Assembly (NCBI RefSeq): GCF_902686445.1
Contig: NC_062226.1
Location: 14,852,001-14,916,000, forward strand
Reading direction: 5' to 3'
Length of the DNA stretch: 64,000 nt
Source of the DNA: Sciurus carolinensis
Taxonomy: Eukaryota > Chordata > Mammalia > Rodentia > Sciuridae
Position 1 is the stretch's first letter, and every line of letters starts with the position of its first letter. A program made the position numbers and the translations under genes. Below the pieces are notes generated by a model. That model ran no database searches. It was not told the origin of the DNA and saw only the letters and a list, made by a program, of their open reading frames with translations. This document shows, in pieces, positions 55,039-64,000 of this stretch.

Positions 55039-55489
55039 GAGATGCCTATGTCTCTTATCCTTAGCGCATTCTCGTATATATCAAAATATGTTTATTTTCC
55101 ACACCTGTTCTTTTCAGCAAGTCAGTCTGCTTCAGGTAATGCAGAAATTCAAAGCCACGGGGGATCCTGCTATTTAATCTCAGTGGATACTGGAATATTT
55201 ATTTTTATGTGTCAAGATAACAAATAGGTTTTGTAAAGACCAACAGTTACCATCCATTTATGCTGTTAGGATAAAACAAAGCAAGGAATTGAATGATCTT
55301 GCCCAAGGCCACTGAGGATGGAGCTGCCCTAGACCAGCCTTTCAGTTAATGCCAGGCAGATGTTCCGTGACCAGTGTTATGTGCCGCAGTTTGAGATTCC
55401 AAGGCAAGATCTCCACTAAAAGATGCATCCTACCACCTACTGATGTCTGAAACTTCACCAGTAATGTTTGGTCCCTTTGCATGGAGTTT
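55039..55489. other. Non-coding DNA, nothing recognised
   Basis: No repeat or exon supported. Confidence 0.4.
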
Positions 55490-55690
55490 CTAATTTAACA
55501 TTACATTTGCATAACACTTTTTAGTTTACAAACTACTTTAAACGTTGCATTTGATCCTCGGAGCCGCAGGGAGAATTGGGCAGGGCAGGCATAATTAACC
55601 CTGTCTTGAAGATTAGGAGACTCACGCTCAGAAAGGTTAAATAACTGGGGAAGTCAAGGGACCTGAAAGCTATGTGCAAGTTGCCTTCAA
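55490..55690 (-). mobile_element. MIR-type SINE (antisense)
   Basis: TTTGCATAACACTTTTTAGTTTACAAACTAC, TTTGATCCTCGGAGCCGCAG, GATTAGGAGACTCACGCTCAG and AAAGGTTAAATAACTGGGG give a reversed MIR-type element, probably MIRb/MIR3. Confidence 0.75.
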
Positions 55691-55984
55691 ATTAATCAAT
55701 CCTTTGTTCGGGGCCCCCACACCCTGTGAATCTTCTCTGTTTTCATGGGTTGCAATTAATTCTTGCATGATCTGTGTTCCAGGGCACCTGGCACACTCTG
55801 CTATGATGGCACGTGACTTGTTGTGCTTTATTCCTATTTAAATTCTAGGGAATTTAAAGTTAGTCTGGTCTAAACAGGCATCTGACATTGAGATTCTGTG
55901 GGTCCTGTCTTTCAGCCTCATCAGCCTCTTTGAAGATCTCCACTGAGGGAAGGAACCTCCCCGCCTCTTGAAGAACTTGCTTCC
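55691..55984. other. Non-coding DNA, nothing recognised
   Basis: No repeat or exon recognised. Confidence 0.4.
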
Positions 55985-56145
55985 TGGCAGAGCCCTTTGG
56001 TAAAATGCTCCATTTTAGACATGTCTGTAAACTCCTTCAAGACAAAGCTGGTTGTCTTATCATTCCTGCATCTCATCTACATCCTTCTAGGGTAGCAGAA
56101 GCTCAATAAAAGTTTGTTGAAAGAATAAATCAGTGGGTGAATGGT
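55985..56145 (+). mobile_element. L2 LINE 3' end
   Basis: GTAAACTCCTTCAAGACAAAGC, TTGTCTTATCATTCCTGCATC, AGCAGAAGCTCAATAAAAGTTTGTTGAAAGAATAAA form a clear L2 terminus. Confidence 0.8.
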
Positions 56146-56895
56146 TGGATGCATTCCTAACAAAAGCTTCAAACAGCTCCGTCTAGCATCCTTCCGAAGC
56201 TGTTGACCTGCCACCCAAGGTGGTTTTAGTCGCTTATTTATTTTCCTCTGGTTGGGGTTTGGGGATCCCTAATACAGATATTTTTGAAATACAAAGCATA
56301 AGCCTTGGGTCTGGCCTCTCATAAAGGAGATGCATATCATAACAAAGCGCAGGGAGATACAAGATAAGAAAGTGTAATAATCTGTGGAACGGGCAGCATC
56401 GGGGAGCTACAAACTGATAACTGACGACAAGGAGAGAGCAACTAAATCAGAGGGAAAACCGGGACGGCGTTTCATGCTGGAAAGGAACAAGCAACAGAAC
56501 GGTTAATAGGAGGCAGTTGGGACATGGCAGCAGGTGGAGGGAGAACACCCTCAGGGTTAAGCTTGGGCAAGCTGTGGCATAACCTGGGACATTCCCCGTC
56601 CTCCCATTTCCTCATGTGGAAAATAGAAAATAAAATAAATGAGTAAATGCATGAAAAACACCTGCAACGGTGCCTGGTGCCAAGTTATCAGTATGATAGG
56701 ATTGGTGGCCCCAGAGTCTGGGTGATAGTCCTGATACTCTCTAGCTAGCTGTGCAATTTGATCTCCTTGTGTTTCACTGGAATCATCAGGACAGGGATGA
56801 CAAGACACTGGAGTGTCTGGCAGGAGTGACTAAATGTGATAACATACATGATCTTGATTGTCGGCTGGTTGTCAATCCATATAACCTTGCAGAAG
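56146..56895. other. Non-coding DNA, nothing recognised
   Basis: No repeat or exon supported. A MIR-like scrap may lie near 56570-56700 (CTCCCATTTCCTCATGTGG). Confidence 0.4.
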
Positions 56896-56902
56896 CCCTG
56901 CT

Positions 56903-57105
56903 GTTTTTTTTTTTTTTTTTTTTTCGTCTTGGGGATTGAACCTAGGACTGCTTCATCACTGAGCCACATCCCCAGCCCTTTAAAAAAATATTTTATTTAG
57001 AGACAGGGTCTTGCTGAGTTACTGAGACTGGCTTTGAACTCATGATCCTCCTGCCTTAGCCTCCCAAGTTGCTGGGATTACAGGTGTGCGCCACTGCGCC
57101 TGACA
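56903..57105 (-). mobile_element. MEN/IDB1-type dimeric SINE (B1 + ID, antisense)
   Basis: Read on the minus strand, a B1/7SL-like left half (GTGGCGCACACCTGTAATCC, GGCTAAGGCAGGAGGATCAT, TCAGCAAGACCCTGTCTC) is joined by an A-rich linker to an ID-like right half (TGTGGCTCAGTGATGAAGCA, GGTTCAATCCCC), ending in a long A tail (plus-strand T at 56903-56924). CCCTGCT flanks it at 56896-56902 and 57106-57112. This chimera is characteristic of squirrel genomes. The left half supplies a 7SL-like Pol III promoter. Confidence 0.92.
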
Positions 57106-57112
57106 CCCTGCT

Positions 57113-58556
57113 CACTTTGTAGCCTAGGAATAAACAAACTTTCCCCAAATATCAGGGGATTCCTGGAACACTTACATCCTTAGCACCCCACGGGATTCAG
57201 AGCCCTCGGGTTCTGGAGAACTGACTTTCTTTGGCTTCAGGCTGACTCCAATGTAAAGCTTGGTCCTTTCTCTGGGTTTTACAGCAACCATGACTAGTAC
57301 TCACTGCTGGCACCTCTGGAAGATTCTGCTGATGACCTGAGGAGAGTGTGGGGTGGGTCAGGGGGGTGGAGAGCTGCCTTCACAGATCCCACCTCCCACC
57401 ATAGAAGCGGCCTTTCTCTGCTACCTTCTCTTCATTTCCTAACATCCAGATTGTCAAGGAAATCCCAAATTATTCTGTCTTTTATAAAGAGCGACTGATC
57501 TCCTCAGAGACCTTGGCATCAGATGATATTCAACTCTGAAATCTCCTCTCCTCTCCTAGGAATTTCTTAAAGATTTTTTTTGTTTCAAATAGAGACAGCC
57601 CCCTCCCACCACCTCCCATATCTACTAGAAAGTCTATAAAATTTGACCAAGTCTTCAATAAATGCTCCTTTACCCATATTCCCTTTCGACTCAGTAACTT
57701 TCTCTCCTTCACTCCCATTCTCTCCCTTTCGCTTGGTGAGATAAATTCTGTTCCCTGCAGAATAGAGATACATCCTCATAAGCTCAGGAAATGCAGCACA
57801 GCTCAGGCATGTTCCACCGGAAGCCAGGATAAAAGTCATCTAAACTTGCACTAAACCCTGACTCAGGCCCAGCTGACATTGATAACAAGGGTACTCGCTC
57901 TGAATGGGGGATCTAAAAATGTTCAAGGAACAAAGGAACCAATCAGGCAATAAATACATGAAGAGGAGTCATCCAAGTGCAGAGGGAGAAAGGAAGGCAA
58001 AAAACTGATCCCAACATTTCTCTCCAGACTTGGATACCTCCCCTCTTACCACGCTCTGATAACTCCTCAAAGGCCAAGCTTCCTAAGCATGGACAGGAGA
58101 AAACAACTGACCAGTTTATTTATTTATTTTTCCTAAGAATGAAACAAGATTTCCCTCAAAGTATTTTACAGAAATAAAATAGTGATGAGCAGATTAGATT
58201 TTTTTTTTTAATAAAAGTTTTTAAGAATGACAGGATCCCGTGCATTCTCTGCAAGTGGCCACCACCTCCCTTTGGAGAACAGAAAGGGGAACTTTCACAC
58301 ACCCAATTAAATGTGAATCAGTTCTGAGATCCAGAGATTGCACAAAGCTTCACGAATCTTAAAGATAGAAATAATCCTTACCATCATAAAGCTAACGCCC
58401 TACACAAGTGATTGTGCCCAACTATGACATTACACTCACCTTAACATATATTTTGATTAAGAACTACAGGCTACCATCATAGCACAATAGAAGGCTTTGA
58501 CCTGGCTTGAGGAGGCAGGAAATTATGCTTGAGAGAGGACCATGGGTGTTAGCATC
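57113..58556. other. Non-coding DNA, possible unassigned LTR-like stretch
   Basis: The interval 57530-58100 has C/T-rich blocks, AATAAA words, and ACCAATCAGGC, which are loosely LTR-like, but I cannot match a family. A T-run lies at 58200-58211. No exon. Confidence 0.4.
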
Positions 58557-58973
58557 TGTGATGGTTTGTGTGTCAACCTGGTTGCTATATAGTATTAAGT
58601 TATTTGATCAAACACTAACATAGCCTTTGCTATGAAGGTAATTCATAGATGTCTTTGCCATCTACAATCAGTTGCCCTAAGTTCAAAGCAGTTACCTCTG
58701 AATAACGTGGTGAGCCTCATCCAATCAGTTGAAGGACTAAAGGTTAAACCTGAGGCTTCCCAGAGAAATTCTGACTCAAAACTGCAACATCAATTCTTTC
58801 CTGGGCTACCAGTCTGTTGACCTGCTCTACAAATTTCAAACTTTAGAGTCCCACAATTGTCTAAGCTACTTCTGTGATTGATTGATTGTTGGAATGAACA
58901 AAATTTTGTATTCACACACATGCACACACCATCTTGTATCATTGCTGTTTTTATAGAGACTTTGACTGATACA
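58557..58973 (+). mobile_element. ERVL MLT2-like solo LTR with near-identical target duplication
   Basis: It starts TGTGATGGTTTGTGTGTCAACC, then CATCCAATCAGTTGAAGGAC, GAGGCTTCCCAGAGAAATTC, AAACTGCAACATCAATTC, CAGTCTGTTGACCTGC, a CACACAC run, and ends with GACTTTGACTGATACA. Flanking pentamers GCATC (58552-58556) and GCATA (58974-58978) match at 4 of 5 bases, consistent with a decayed ERVL target duplication. Confidence 0.78.
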
Positions 58974-59199
58974 GCATAGACTAGCCTATGCAAAACTTGA
59001 GCTTATCATTTCTCACTTCATGGCTTTGATCACTGAAACGGCATGTTTTTGGAATGCCTCAGAGGATTTTTTTCTACTTATCTACCTTGTAGCTACTCTG
59101 ATGCAACTTTAGGCCCTGCAGGTGATGAGTGTCCCACTAACAAGCAAATCAGTAGGGAGCCCAGAGAAACCCTGTAGCCAGAACATGCCCTTGGAATTG

Positions 59200-59285
59200 A
59201 AGCCTAGTCTTGGGTTTGAGCCCAGATCCTGACTTCTTCCCTGGAAATTCTTAGGCAAGTACCTCAGTCTCCATTGGACTCAGAG
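59200..59285 (+). mobile_element. MIR SINE fragment
   Basis: TTGGGTTTGAGCCCAGATCC, TGGAAATTCTTAGGCAAGTACCTCAGTC resemble the sense MIR core. Confidence 0.55.
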
Positions 59286-59324
59286 TGGTTTTGGTTCTTG
59301 TAGAAAATGAGAAGACAATAAGAG

Positions 59325-59530
59325 TTGATATTTATTGAGTCTTAAATATTTTCCATATACCATCCTAATCATCTAAGTATTAATTCAGCTAATCCTCTTC
59401 AGTCCTTGAAGTAAGAAGCATGTTACCCACATTTCATCAGCAAAGCACTGAGCAGGTGAGGAGATGCTCAAAGTTGCACAGAGAAGAGGTCTCAGGTGTG
59501 GGTTTTGAGCTCAGGTGGAGTCCCACTCTG
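59325..59530 (-). mobile_element. MIR SINE (antisense)
   Basis: TATTTATTGAGTCTTAAATA, AATCCTCTTCAGTCCTTGAAGTAAG, GAGCAGGTGAGGAGATGCTC and TTTTGAGCTCAGGTGGAGTC fit the reversed MIR. Confidence 0.65.
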
Positions 59531-59704
59531 CTCATAATTATGACATTAACAATGATCCCTTTACCCCCGCCTTCCAAGACTGTTGTAAGCATTAGACAGT
59601 GAAGGGCTTTTGAAATCCATAAAGCCACAAGAATTGAGGTTATTATGCTATTTTCCTTTTCAACTCAGCAGAAGGCTCTGGGATGTTTTCCCAAATTGTG
59701 TTAA

Positions 59705-59895
59705 GATTCGCCTTATTTTTATTGAGTATTTACTTCCTGACTGTCAGGTTCTGCAAGATCTCATTTCATTCCGGCATAGATCCTAGGAGGAAGACATTCT
59801 ATCTTTGTTTTAGGGCAAGAGGCACGGCGACAAACAGAAGCCAGAGGTCAGCGGTGTGCCTGGATTGCACAGCTGGGATGTGGACCCAGGTATAC
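59705..59895 (-). mobile_element. MIR SINE (antisense)
   Basis: TTATTTTTATTGAGTATTTACT, TTTCATTCCGGCATAGATCC, AGAAGCCAGAGGTCAGCGG and TTGCACAGCTGGGATGTGG fit the reversed MIR. Confidence 0.65.
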
Positions 59896-61307
59896 TGAAG
59901 AGGGCATCCTGAGTCGGTACCCACTTCCTCAGCTTCCCTCGTCCCTGATAGCCTCTCTGCCATTCCTGCTTTGATGGATGGGCTTCCTACTTGGACTTCT
60001 CACTTCAAGGGAGGAAACAGTTTCATCAGCTTTTTAACAAATTTATATCAATCACTTGTGAACTTGAGCTCTCGGAGTATGATTTTGATTTATGATTTGG
60101 AGCAGGCTTCTCTTCTTTCCTCAGCAACCACTGTGGCTGGCTCAGATATAGAAACCCAGGGAGCCTCATCTCTTTCACCTTCCTTCTATCCACCTGCCCA
60201 ACCCAGGGCCCCTTCTTTCCCTGTGTTCTCTCTTCTCTGGCTCTATTTTTTCTCTTCACACTCACATCCCTGCTTGCTAATCCTTATCTTGCAGCTGAAG
60301 CCCCTGCTGCAATGGTTCTGAAGCTATTTTGATGTTCTGCTTGTTGTGGAAATAAACTCTCCCTCGCACATTCATACACAGCTTGTGTTCTCCTAATGGG
60401 GTACGTGGTATGCGTTTGTATGCAGTTCTGATGCAAAAAGAACTGCAGAGTCCAAGAGAGACCCAGGTGGGCATTTCAATAGCAGAGGTGTTTTCATGGA
60501 GAGGGGATCGTGCAAGTCACTTAAATTTTGTTTTAACTCAGTATCAATTAACTACCTGCTATGTACTTAGACCACACTGACTTTTTGTAGCATGAAAGAA
60601 AATCTCTCCATACCAGAATTAATTGGAACATGCTCTCTCTCTGTGTCAGAATGAATAGGGAGACTTGGGAGTGGATGAAGGAAAGAGGAAATGAGGAGAA
60701 CAGAGGTAAGGGGGATAAATTTTGCAATACGTTCTGGAAACAAATAAAGGGCACAATACCACGCTGCTTTTGTCGGTACCAGATAGGGAAGGGTGGTTCT
60801 GCGGAAGCGTGGGAGTATGGGAAGGGGGACTGATGGAGCAGTAAGATCTACCGAGGGTTATAAAACCCCACATACCAGAGAGGAGTGTTGAAAATGGAAA
60901 TAGGACACTTTGATGCTGCTATTTTGATGTTAAGAGTTTGCAGACATTTTGATGTAGCCTAAAACAAAAAGTTTTAAACCTGCAACTTTTCCATCTATTG
61001 TAAAGTAATGTGAGCAGAAGACATTGACAGCCCCCCTGATGCCCTGAAGTCCAAACCTACTCCCCTCATCTCCCCACACCCCTGGACCTTGGTGCGTTGC
61101 TGAGGCTCTGGCTGCCAAGCCTGAGACTGGTTGTGCCACCCAGTTCTGCGTAGGGAGACACACCTGTCTGAGCAGAGTTCATTCCCCGCCATGCTGAGCT
61201 GAATAAGCTAATTAAAAATTTCCCAAAGTGTTGGTCTACCTGGGCAGCCATGTCATTGTATCTCTTGTCATGTAGAGAGTACTGTAAGGGAGATATCGAG
61301 AAAAGCT
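59896..61307. other. Non-coding DNA, nothing recognised
   Basis: 1.4 kb without a repeat or exon I can support. The longest frame (116 codons, 59971-60321) has no recognisable protein pattern and shares its DNA with a 79-codon minus-strand frame. Confidence 0.45.
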
Positions 61308-61795
61308 GTGACAGTTTTTGACTTAAAGTCTATTTTGTCTGATCTATGTACAGTCACCCCTGTTTGCCTGGAATATCGTTTCTCATTTCATTTTCAGCCT
61401 ACGCATGTCCTTAAATCTTAAGTAAGTCTATTGTAGATGGTAGAAAGCATAGAGTTGCATCTTGAGATTTTTTCCCCCATACAGCCACTGTATTTATTTT
61501 GATTGGGGAGCTTAATACATTTACATTTTAAAGTAATTATGAATAGGAAAGGACTTACTATTACCATTTTGTTAATTGCTTTCTGTCTGTTTTACAGTTC
61601 TTTTTTTTTCTCTTTTCCTCTTTTGGTGCTTTCCTTTGTAGTTCATTGCTGTTTTATGTTGATACGCTTTTTCCACCCTTTCTCTTTTTCTTTTGAAGAT
61701 GTCCTATAGGTCATTTTTGAAGTCATCAGGGGGCTTATGTAAAATATCTTATAGTTATAATAGTCTATTACAATCTGATAACAATCGAACTTTAT
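61308..61795 (-). mobile_element. Inverted 5' part of an old L1MA/MB-type element
   Basis: The plus strand is the reverse complement of the early ORF2 region of a mammalian L1M. It starts GTGACAGTTTTTGACTTAAAG and GTCTATTTTGTCTGATCTATG, then GTTTGCCTGGAATATCGTTT, ATTGGGGAGCTTAATACATTTACATT, GCTTATGTAAAATATCTTATAGTT, and ends TCTGATAACAATCGAACTTT. Its outer (left) end corresponds, in L1 coordinates, to the base just before the start of the adjoining direct segment. Confidence 0.85.
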
Positions 61796-62905
61796 AAGAG
61801 AGCGAAAGGACATTGTAGAATGGTAAAAATGTCAATTTGCCAGGAAGATATTGAAATTATGAGTATATGTGACCAGCATCAGAACTTCTGAGTATGTACA
61901 GCAAACATTGGCAAGACCAAAGGGAGAAATGGACAGGAATACAATAATAGTAGGAAACATCAATACTGCACTTTCAATTATGGATGGAACCTTCAGACAG
62001 AAAATCAATAAGGACACAGTGGACTTGAACCACATTATAGACCAAATGGTCCTAACAAACATACAAAACATTTCACCTAACAGCAACAGAATACCCATTA
62101 TTTTCAAGTGCACATGGAATAGTTTCCAGGATATATCATGTGTCAGTAATGTAATGAGCATTAAAAATTTTAAGAAAATTGAAATCATGCCAAGAATCTC
62201 TTCAAACTCTAGTGGAATGAAACTAGACTTCAATAGTAGAAGGAAAATGAGAAAATTTTCAAATACGTCAAAATTAAACAGTACACTTCTGAACAACCAA
62301 TGGGTCAAACAAGAAATCAAAAGGAATGTTAGAAAATATCTTGAGACACATAAAAACAAGCACAACAAACCAAACTCTATAGGATGCAGCAGAAGAAATT
62401 CTAAGAGGGAAGTTTCAGGCGATAAATACTTAACTTTACAAAAAAAAGAAGAAAAATCTCAAATATTTGTGCTTTCAGGAGCTACAAAATGAACAAAGTA
62501 AGTTTAAACTTAACAGAAGGAAGAAAATAGTAAACATTAGGGCAGCAATAAACAAATTGGAGACTTTAAGGACAATAGACAAATTCGACAAAACTAAGAA
62601 ATGTTTTTGAAGAAATAAACTAAATCAACAAACCCTTAGCTAGATCTATTAGGAAAAATGAGAGAAAACTCGAATGAAATCAGAAATGAAGCAGAAGACA
62701 TTGAGACCAATGCCACAGGAAATAATAAAAAGAAAAATAAAAATAGCTACTAATAGTTACATGCCAAAAAACTAGATAGCCTAGAAGAAATGAATTCATT
62801 GGTAGAAACATGGAACTTACCATGATTGAGTCATGAAGAAAGATGAACAAATCTATAACTGGTAAGAAGATCAAATTAGTGATTAAAATCTCCAAACAAG
62901 AACAA
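61796..62905 (+). mobile_element. Direct part of the same L1, ORF2 endonuclease onward
   Basis: Starting at AAGAGAGCGAAAGGACATTG, the sense L1 ORF2 continues through the endonuclease region (ATAATAGTAGGAAACATCAA, AGACAGAAAATCAATAAGGAC, CAACCAATGGGTCAAACAAG, GGAGGAAAATG-like block) to the start of the reverse transcriptase (CTAGAAGAAATGAATTCATTG, AGTGATTAAAATCTCC). Frameshifts and stops are numerous. It is collinear with L1 up to about 62905. Confidence 0.88.
61869..62492 (+). pseudogene. L1 ORF2p endonuclease-region remnant, 207 codons open
   Basis: The frame is the true ORF2 frame: residues around 28 read IIVGNINTALS where an active endonuclease has the conserved GDFNTPL block, and around residue 113 SSNSSGMK replaces the conserved SDH-type motif. 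Both catalytic positions are substituted, so the endonuclease is dead. The Trp-Val-Lys/Glu-Ile-Lys-Arg segment after it (NNQWVKQEIKRNVRKYLE) is well preserved. An antisense 178-codon frame over 61832-62368 is a shadow. The N-terminal endonuclease is missing because that part lies inverted to the left. Confidence 0.8.
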
Positions 62906-63085
62906 CAACAGAAAAGACCCCCAGAAGTATAATTCACATATATGCTTGATATCTTGAATTAGAGTGCCAAGAATACAAAATAGAGGATAGATAGTCTCTT
63001 CCACAAATAGTGTTGGAAAAACTGAATATTCACAGGCAAAAGAATGAAATTGGTCCCCTAACATACATCACACACACAAAAAAAT
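62906..63085 (+). mobile_element. Displaced downstream ORF2 segment inside the L1
   Basis: AAAAGACCCCCAGAAGTATA, TTAGAGTGCCAAGAATACAA, AGGATAGATAGTCTCTTCCA, CAAATAGTGTTGGAAAAACT, GCAAAAGAATGAAATTGGTC and CCCCTAACATACATCACAC belong to ORF2 sequence normally located about 1 kb or more further 3', near the C-terminal domain. Here it replaces the short stretch between AATCTCC and CCTACCAAACACTTTAAG, after which the normal order resumes. Confidence 0.75.
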
Positions 63086-63537
63086 CCTACCAAACACTTT
63101 AAGAAGAATTAGTACCAATCTTTCTCAAATTCTTCCAAAATAACGAAGAGGGAATAATTTCAAACTCATTTTATGAGAACAGCATGATACTAATACCAAA
63201 GGCAGACAAAGATACTACAAGAAAAGAAAATTATAGGCAAATTTCCTTGATGAAAATAGATGTAAAAATCTTCAACAAAATACTGACAAATCATATCTGA
63301 CAGAACATTAAAAGTATTATGTACTGTGACCAAGTGGGATTTATCCCTGGAATTCAAGGATGGTTCAACATTTGGAATCAGTCAATATGAATATCTACAT
63401 CAACAGAATGACAGATGAAAATTACATGATAGTCTCAGTGGATGCAGAAAAAGGATTTGACAAAATTTAACATTCATTTGTGACAAAAACTCAACAAGCT
63501 AGAAATAGAAGAAAAGTGCACCAACTTAATAGAAGTT
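63086..63537 (+). mobile_element. Same L1 resumed: reverse transcriptase region, then cut off
   Basis: CCTACCAAACACTTTAAGAAGAA, CAAACTCATTTTATGAGAAC, AGCATGATACTAATACCAAA, CAAGTGGGATTTATCCCTGG, GGATGGTTCAACATTTGG, GATGCAGAAAAAGGATTTGAC follow the ORF2 reverse transcriptase fingers/palm order. Collinearity with L1 ends at about 63537, before the catalytic YADD box region. Confidence 0.85.
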
Positions 63538-63539
63538 AT

Positions 63540-64000
63540 TGGGTCCTTAGTTATATTTTTGCTAGGACAGTGGGGTAGGTTGCTGAGAGACCAAAGAGAA
63601 TACCTAGAGACTATATGTGAGACACAGGGTTTATTTAAACTTGCCTATGGGGAAGGCCCAGTAGTGACAGGCTGGACAAGTAGCAAAGTGCCTATTTGTG
63701 CTTTCCCAGAAATCCAGTAGTGACTGGCTGAATGAATGGTACTTATCCTTGCTACCATGCTCTGTTGTGTACCATTTACTTCAGGGAGAAGGGTACTATA
63801 GGCTGGGCTACATAAGTAGTGATATCATTACCTTGCTTTTTTCCATTACATGATCAGCATTCCAAAGATTAGCTGTTTTAATGTATGTCCAAAAAAGCAA
63901 GTTTTACAGATAACACTAGTTTTCCCTAGTTTCAAGTATGCATGAGAGGAAGAGTTAATGCCCTTCAAGATAGTACTTATTTGGGCATTCTGTTTGAGGC
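63540..64000 (-). mobile_element. Probable LTR inserted in the L1, running off the window
   Basis: L1 homology stops abruptly and unrelated sequence begins TGGGTCCTTAGTT. Read on the minus strand the left part contains TTTAAATAAACCCTGTGTCTC (a polyadenylation-signal-like AATAAA) about 110 bp before a CA end, as expected for the R-U5 part of an LTR. The family is unknown and only one end is in the window. Confidence 0.35.

Noticed and set aside
61832..62368. 178-codon minus-strand frame rich in Leu and Phe
   Set aside because: It is the antisense shadow of the L1 ORF2 frame at 61869-62492; the hydrophobic look comes from the A-rich sense strand.
1..64000. CRISPR arrays, operons, phage or plasmid modules, or an undescribed gene system
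   Set aside because: Repeat content, composition and lack of coding density are those of mammalian intergenic or intronic DNA. No clustered spaced repeats or gene series were seen on either strand.

Overview
This is mammalian nuclear DNA with no prokaryotic, organellar or viral gene organisation. The recent repeats point to a squirrel-family rodent (Sciuridae). There are tRNA-derived ID SINEs (14138-14218, 25161-25291, 39299-39379), a B1+ID dimeric SINE of the MEN/IDB1 type (56903-57105), and a young-looking L1 3' end at 41971-43142. The genus cannot be resolved from this window.

I found no protein-coding exon, RNA gene, CRISPR array or gene cluster that I can defend. All open frames are short. 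The longest fall inside transposon remnants or in sequence with no recognisable protein, so I list no CDS. The window reads as intergenic or long-intron DNA.

Layout. 0-5 kb: a MaLR LTR plus L2, MIR and MER5 fossils. 5-7 kb: a diverged 77-bp direct duplication (5391/5746), a (CA)n tract, and an AT-rich, repeat-free block (6090-6560) that looks like a conserved non-coding element. 7-17 kb: L2, MIR and hAT fossils, an LTR, an ID SINE and a long antisense L2 (15930-16830). 17-28 kb: four MaLR-type LTRs, a run of same-strand MIRs, a REST/RE1-like motif (19770-19790) and a second possible conserved block (20110-20560). 28-39 kb: hAT elements, MIRs, an antisense L1M 3' end, a strong CTCF-like motif (32877-32891) and an ERVL-type LTR. 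39-44 kb: two antisense L1 bodies and a SINE. 44-56 kb: mostly MIR/L2 plus a GC-box-like island, a (TA)n tract, a Z-DNA/H-DNA-prone tract and a 74-bp retroinsertion with a 14-bp target duplication. 56-64 kb: the MEN SINE, another ERVL-type LTR, and a rearranged old L1 (61308-63537) cut by a probable LTR that runs off the window.

The most informative structures are in the last 3 kb. An old L1 carries a 5' inversion whose breakpoint is continuous in L1 coordinates, as twin priming predicts. It also carries a block of ORF2 sequence displaced from further 3' in the element. I did not find an undescribed biological system. The interest here is in retrotransposition scars and candidate regulatory sites. 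Repeat names come from recognising family consensus patterns by eye, without a library search; boundaries are approximate unless target-site duplications are quoted.
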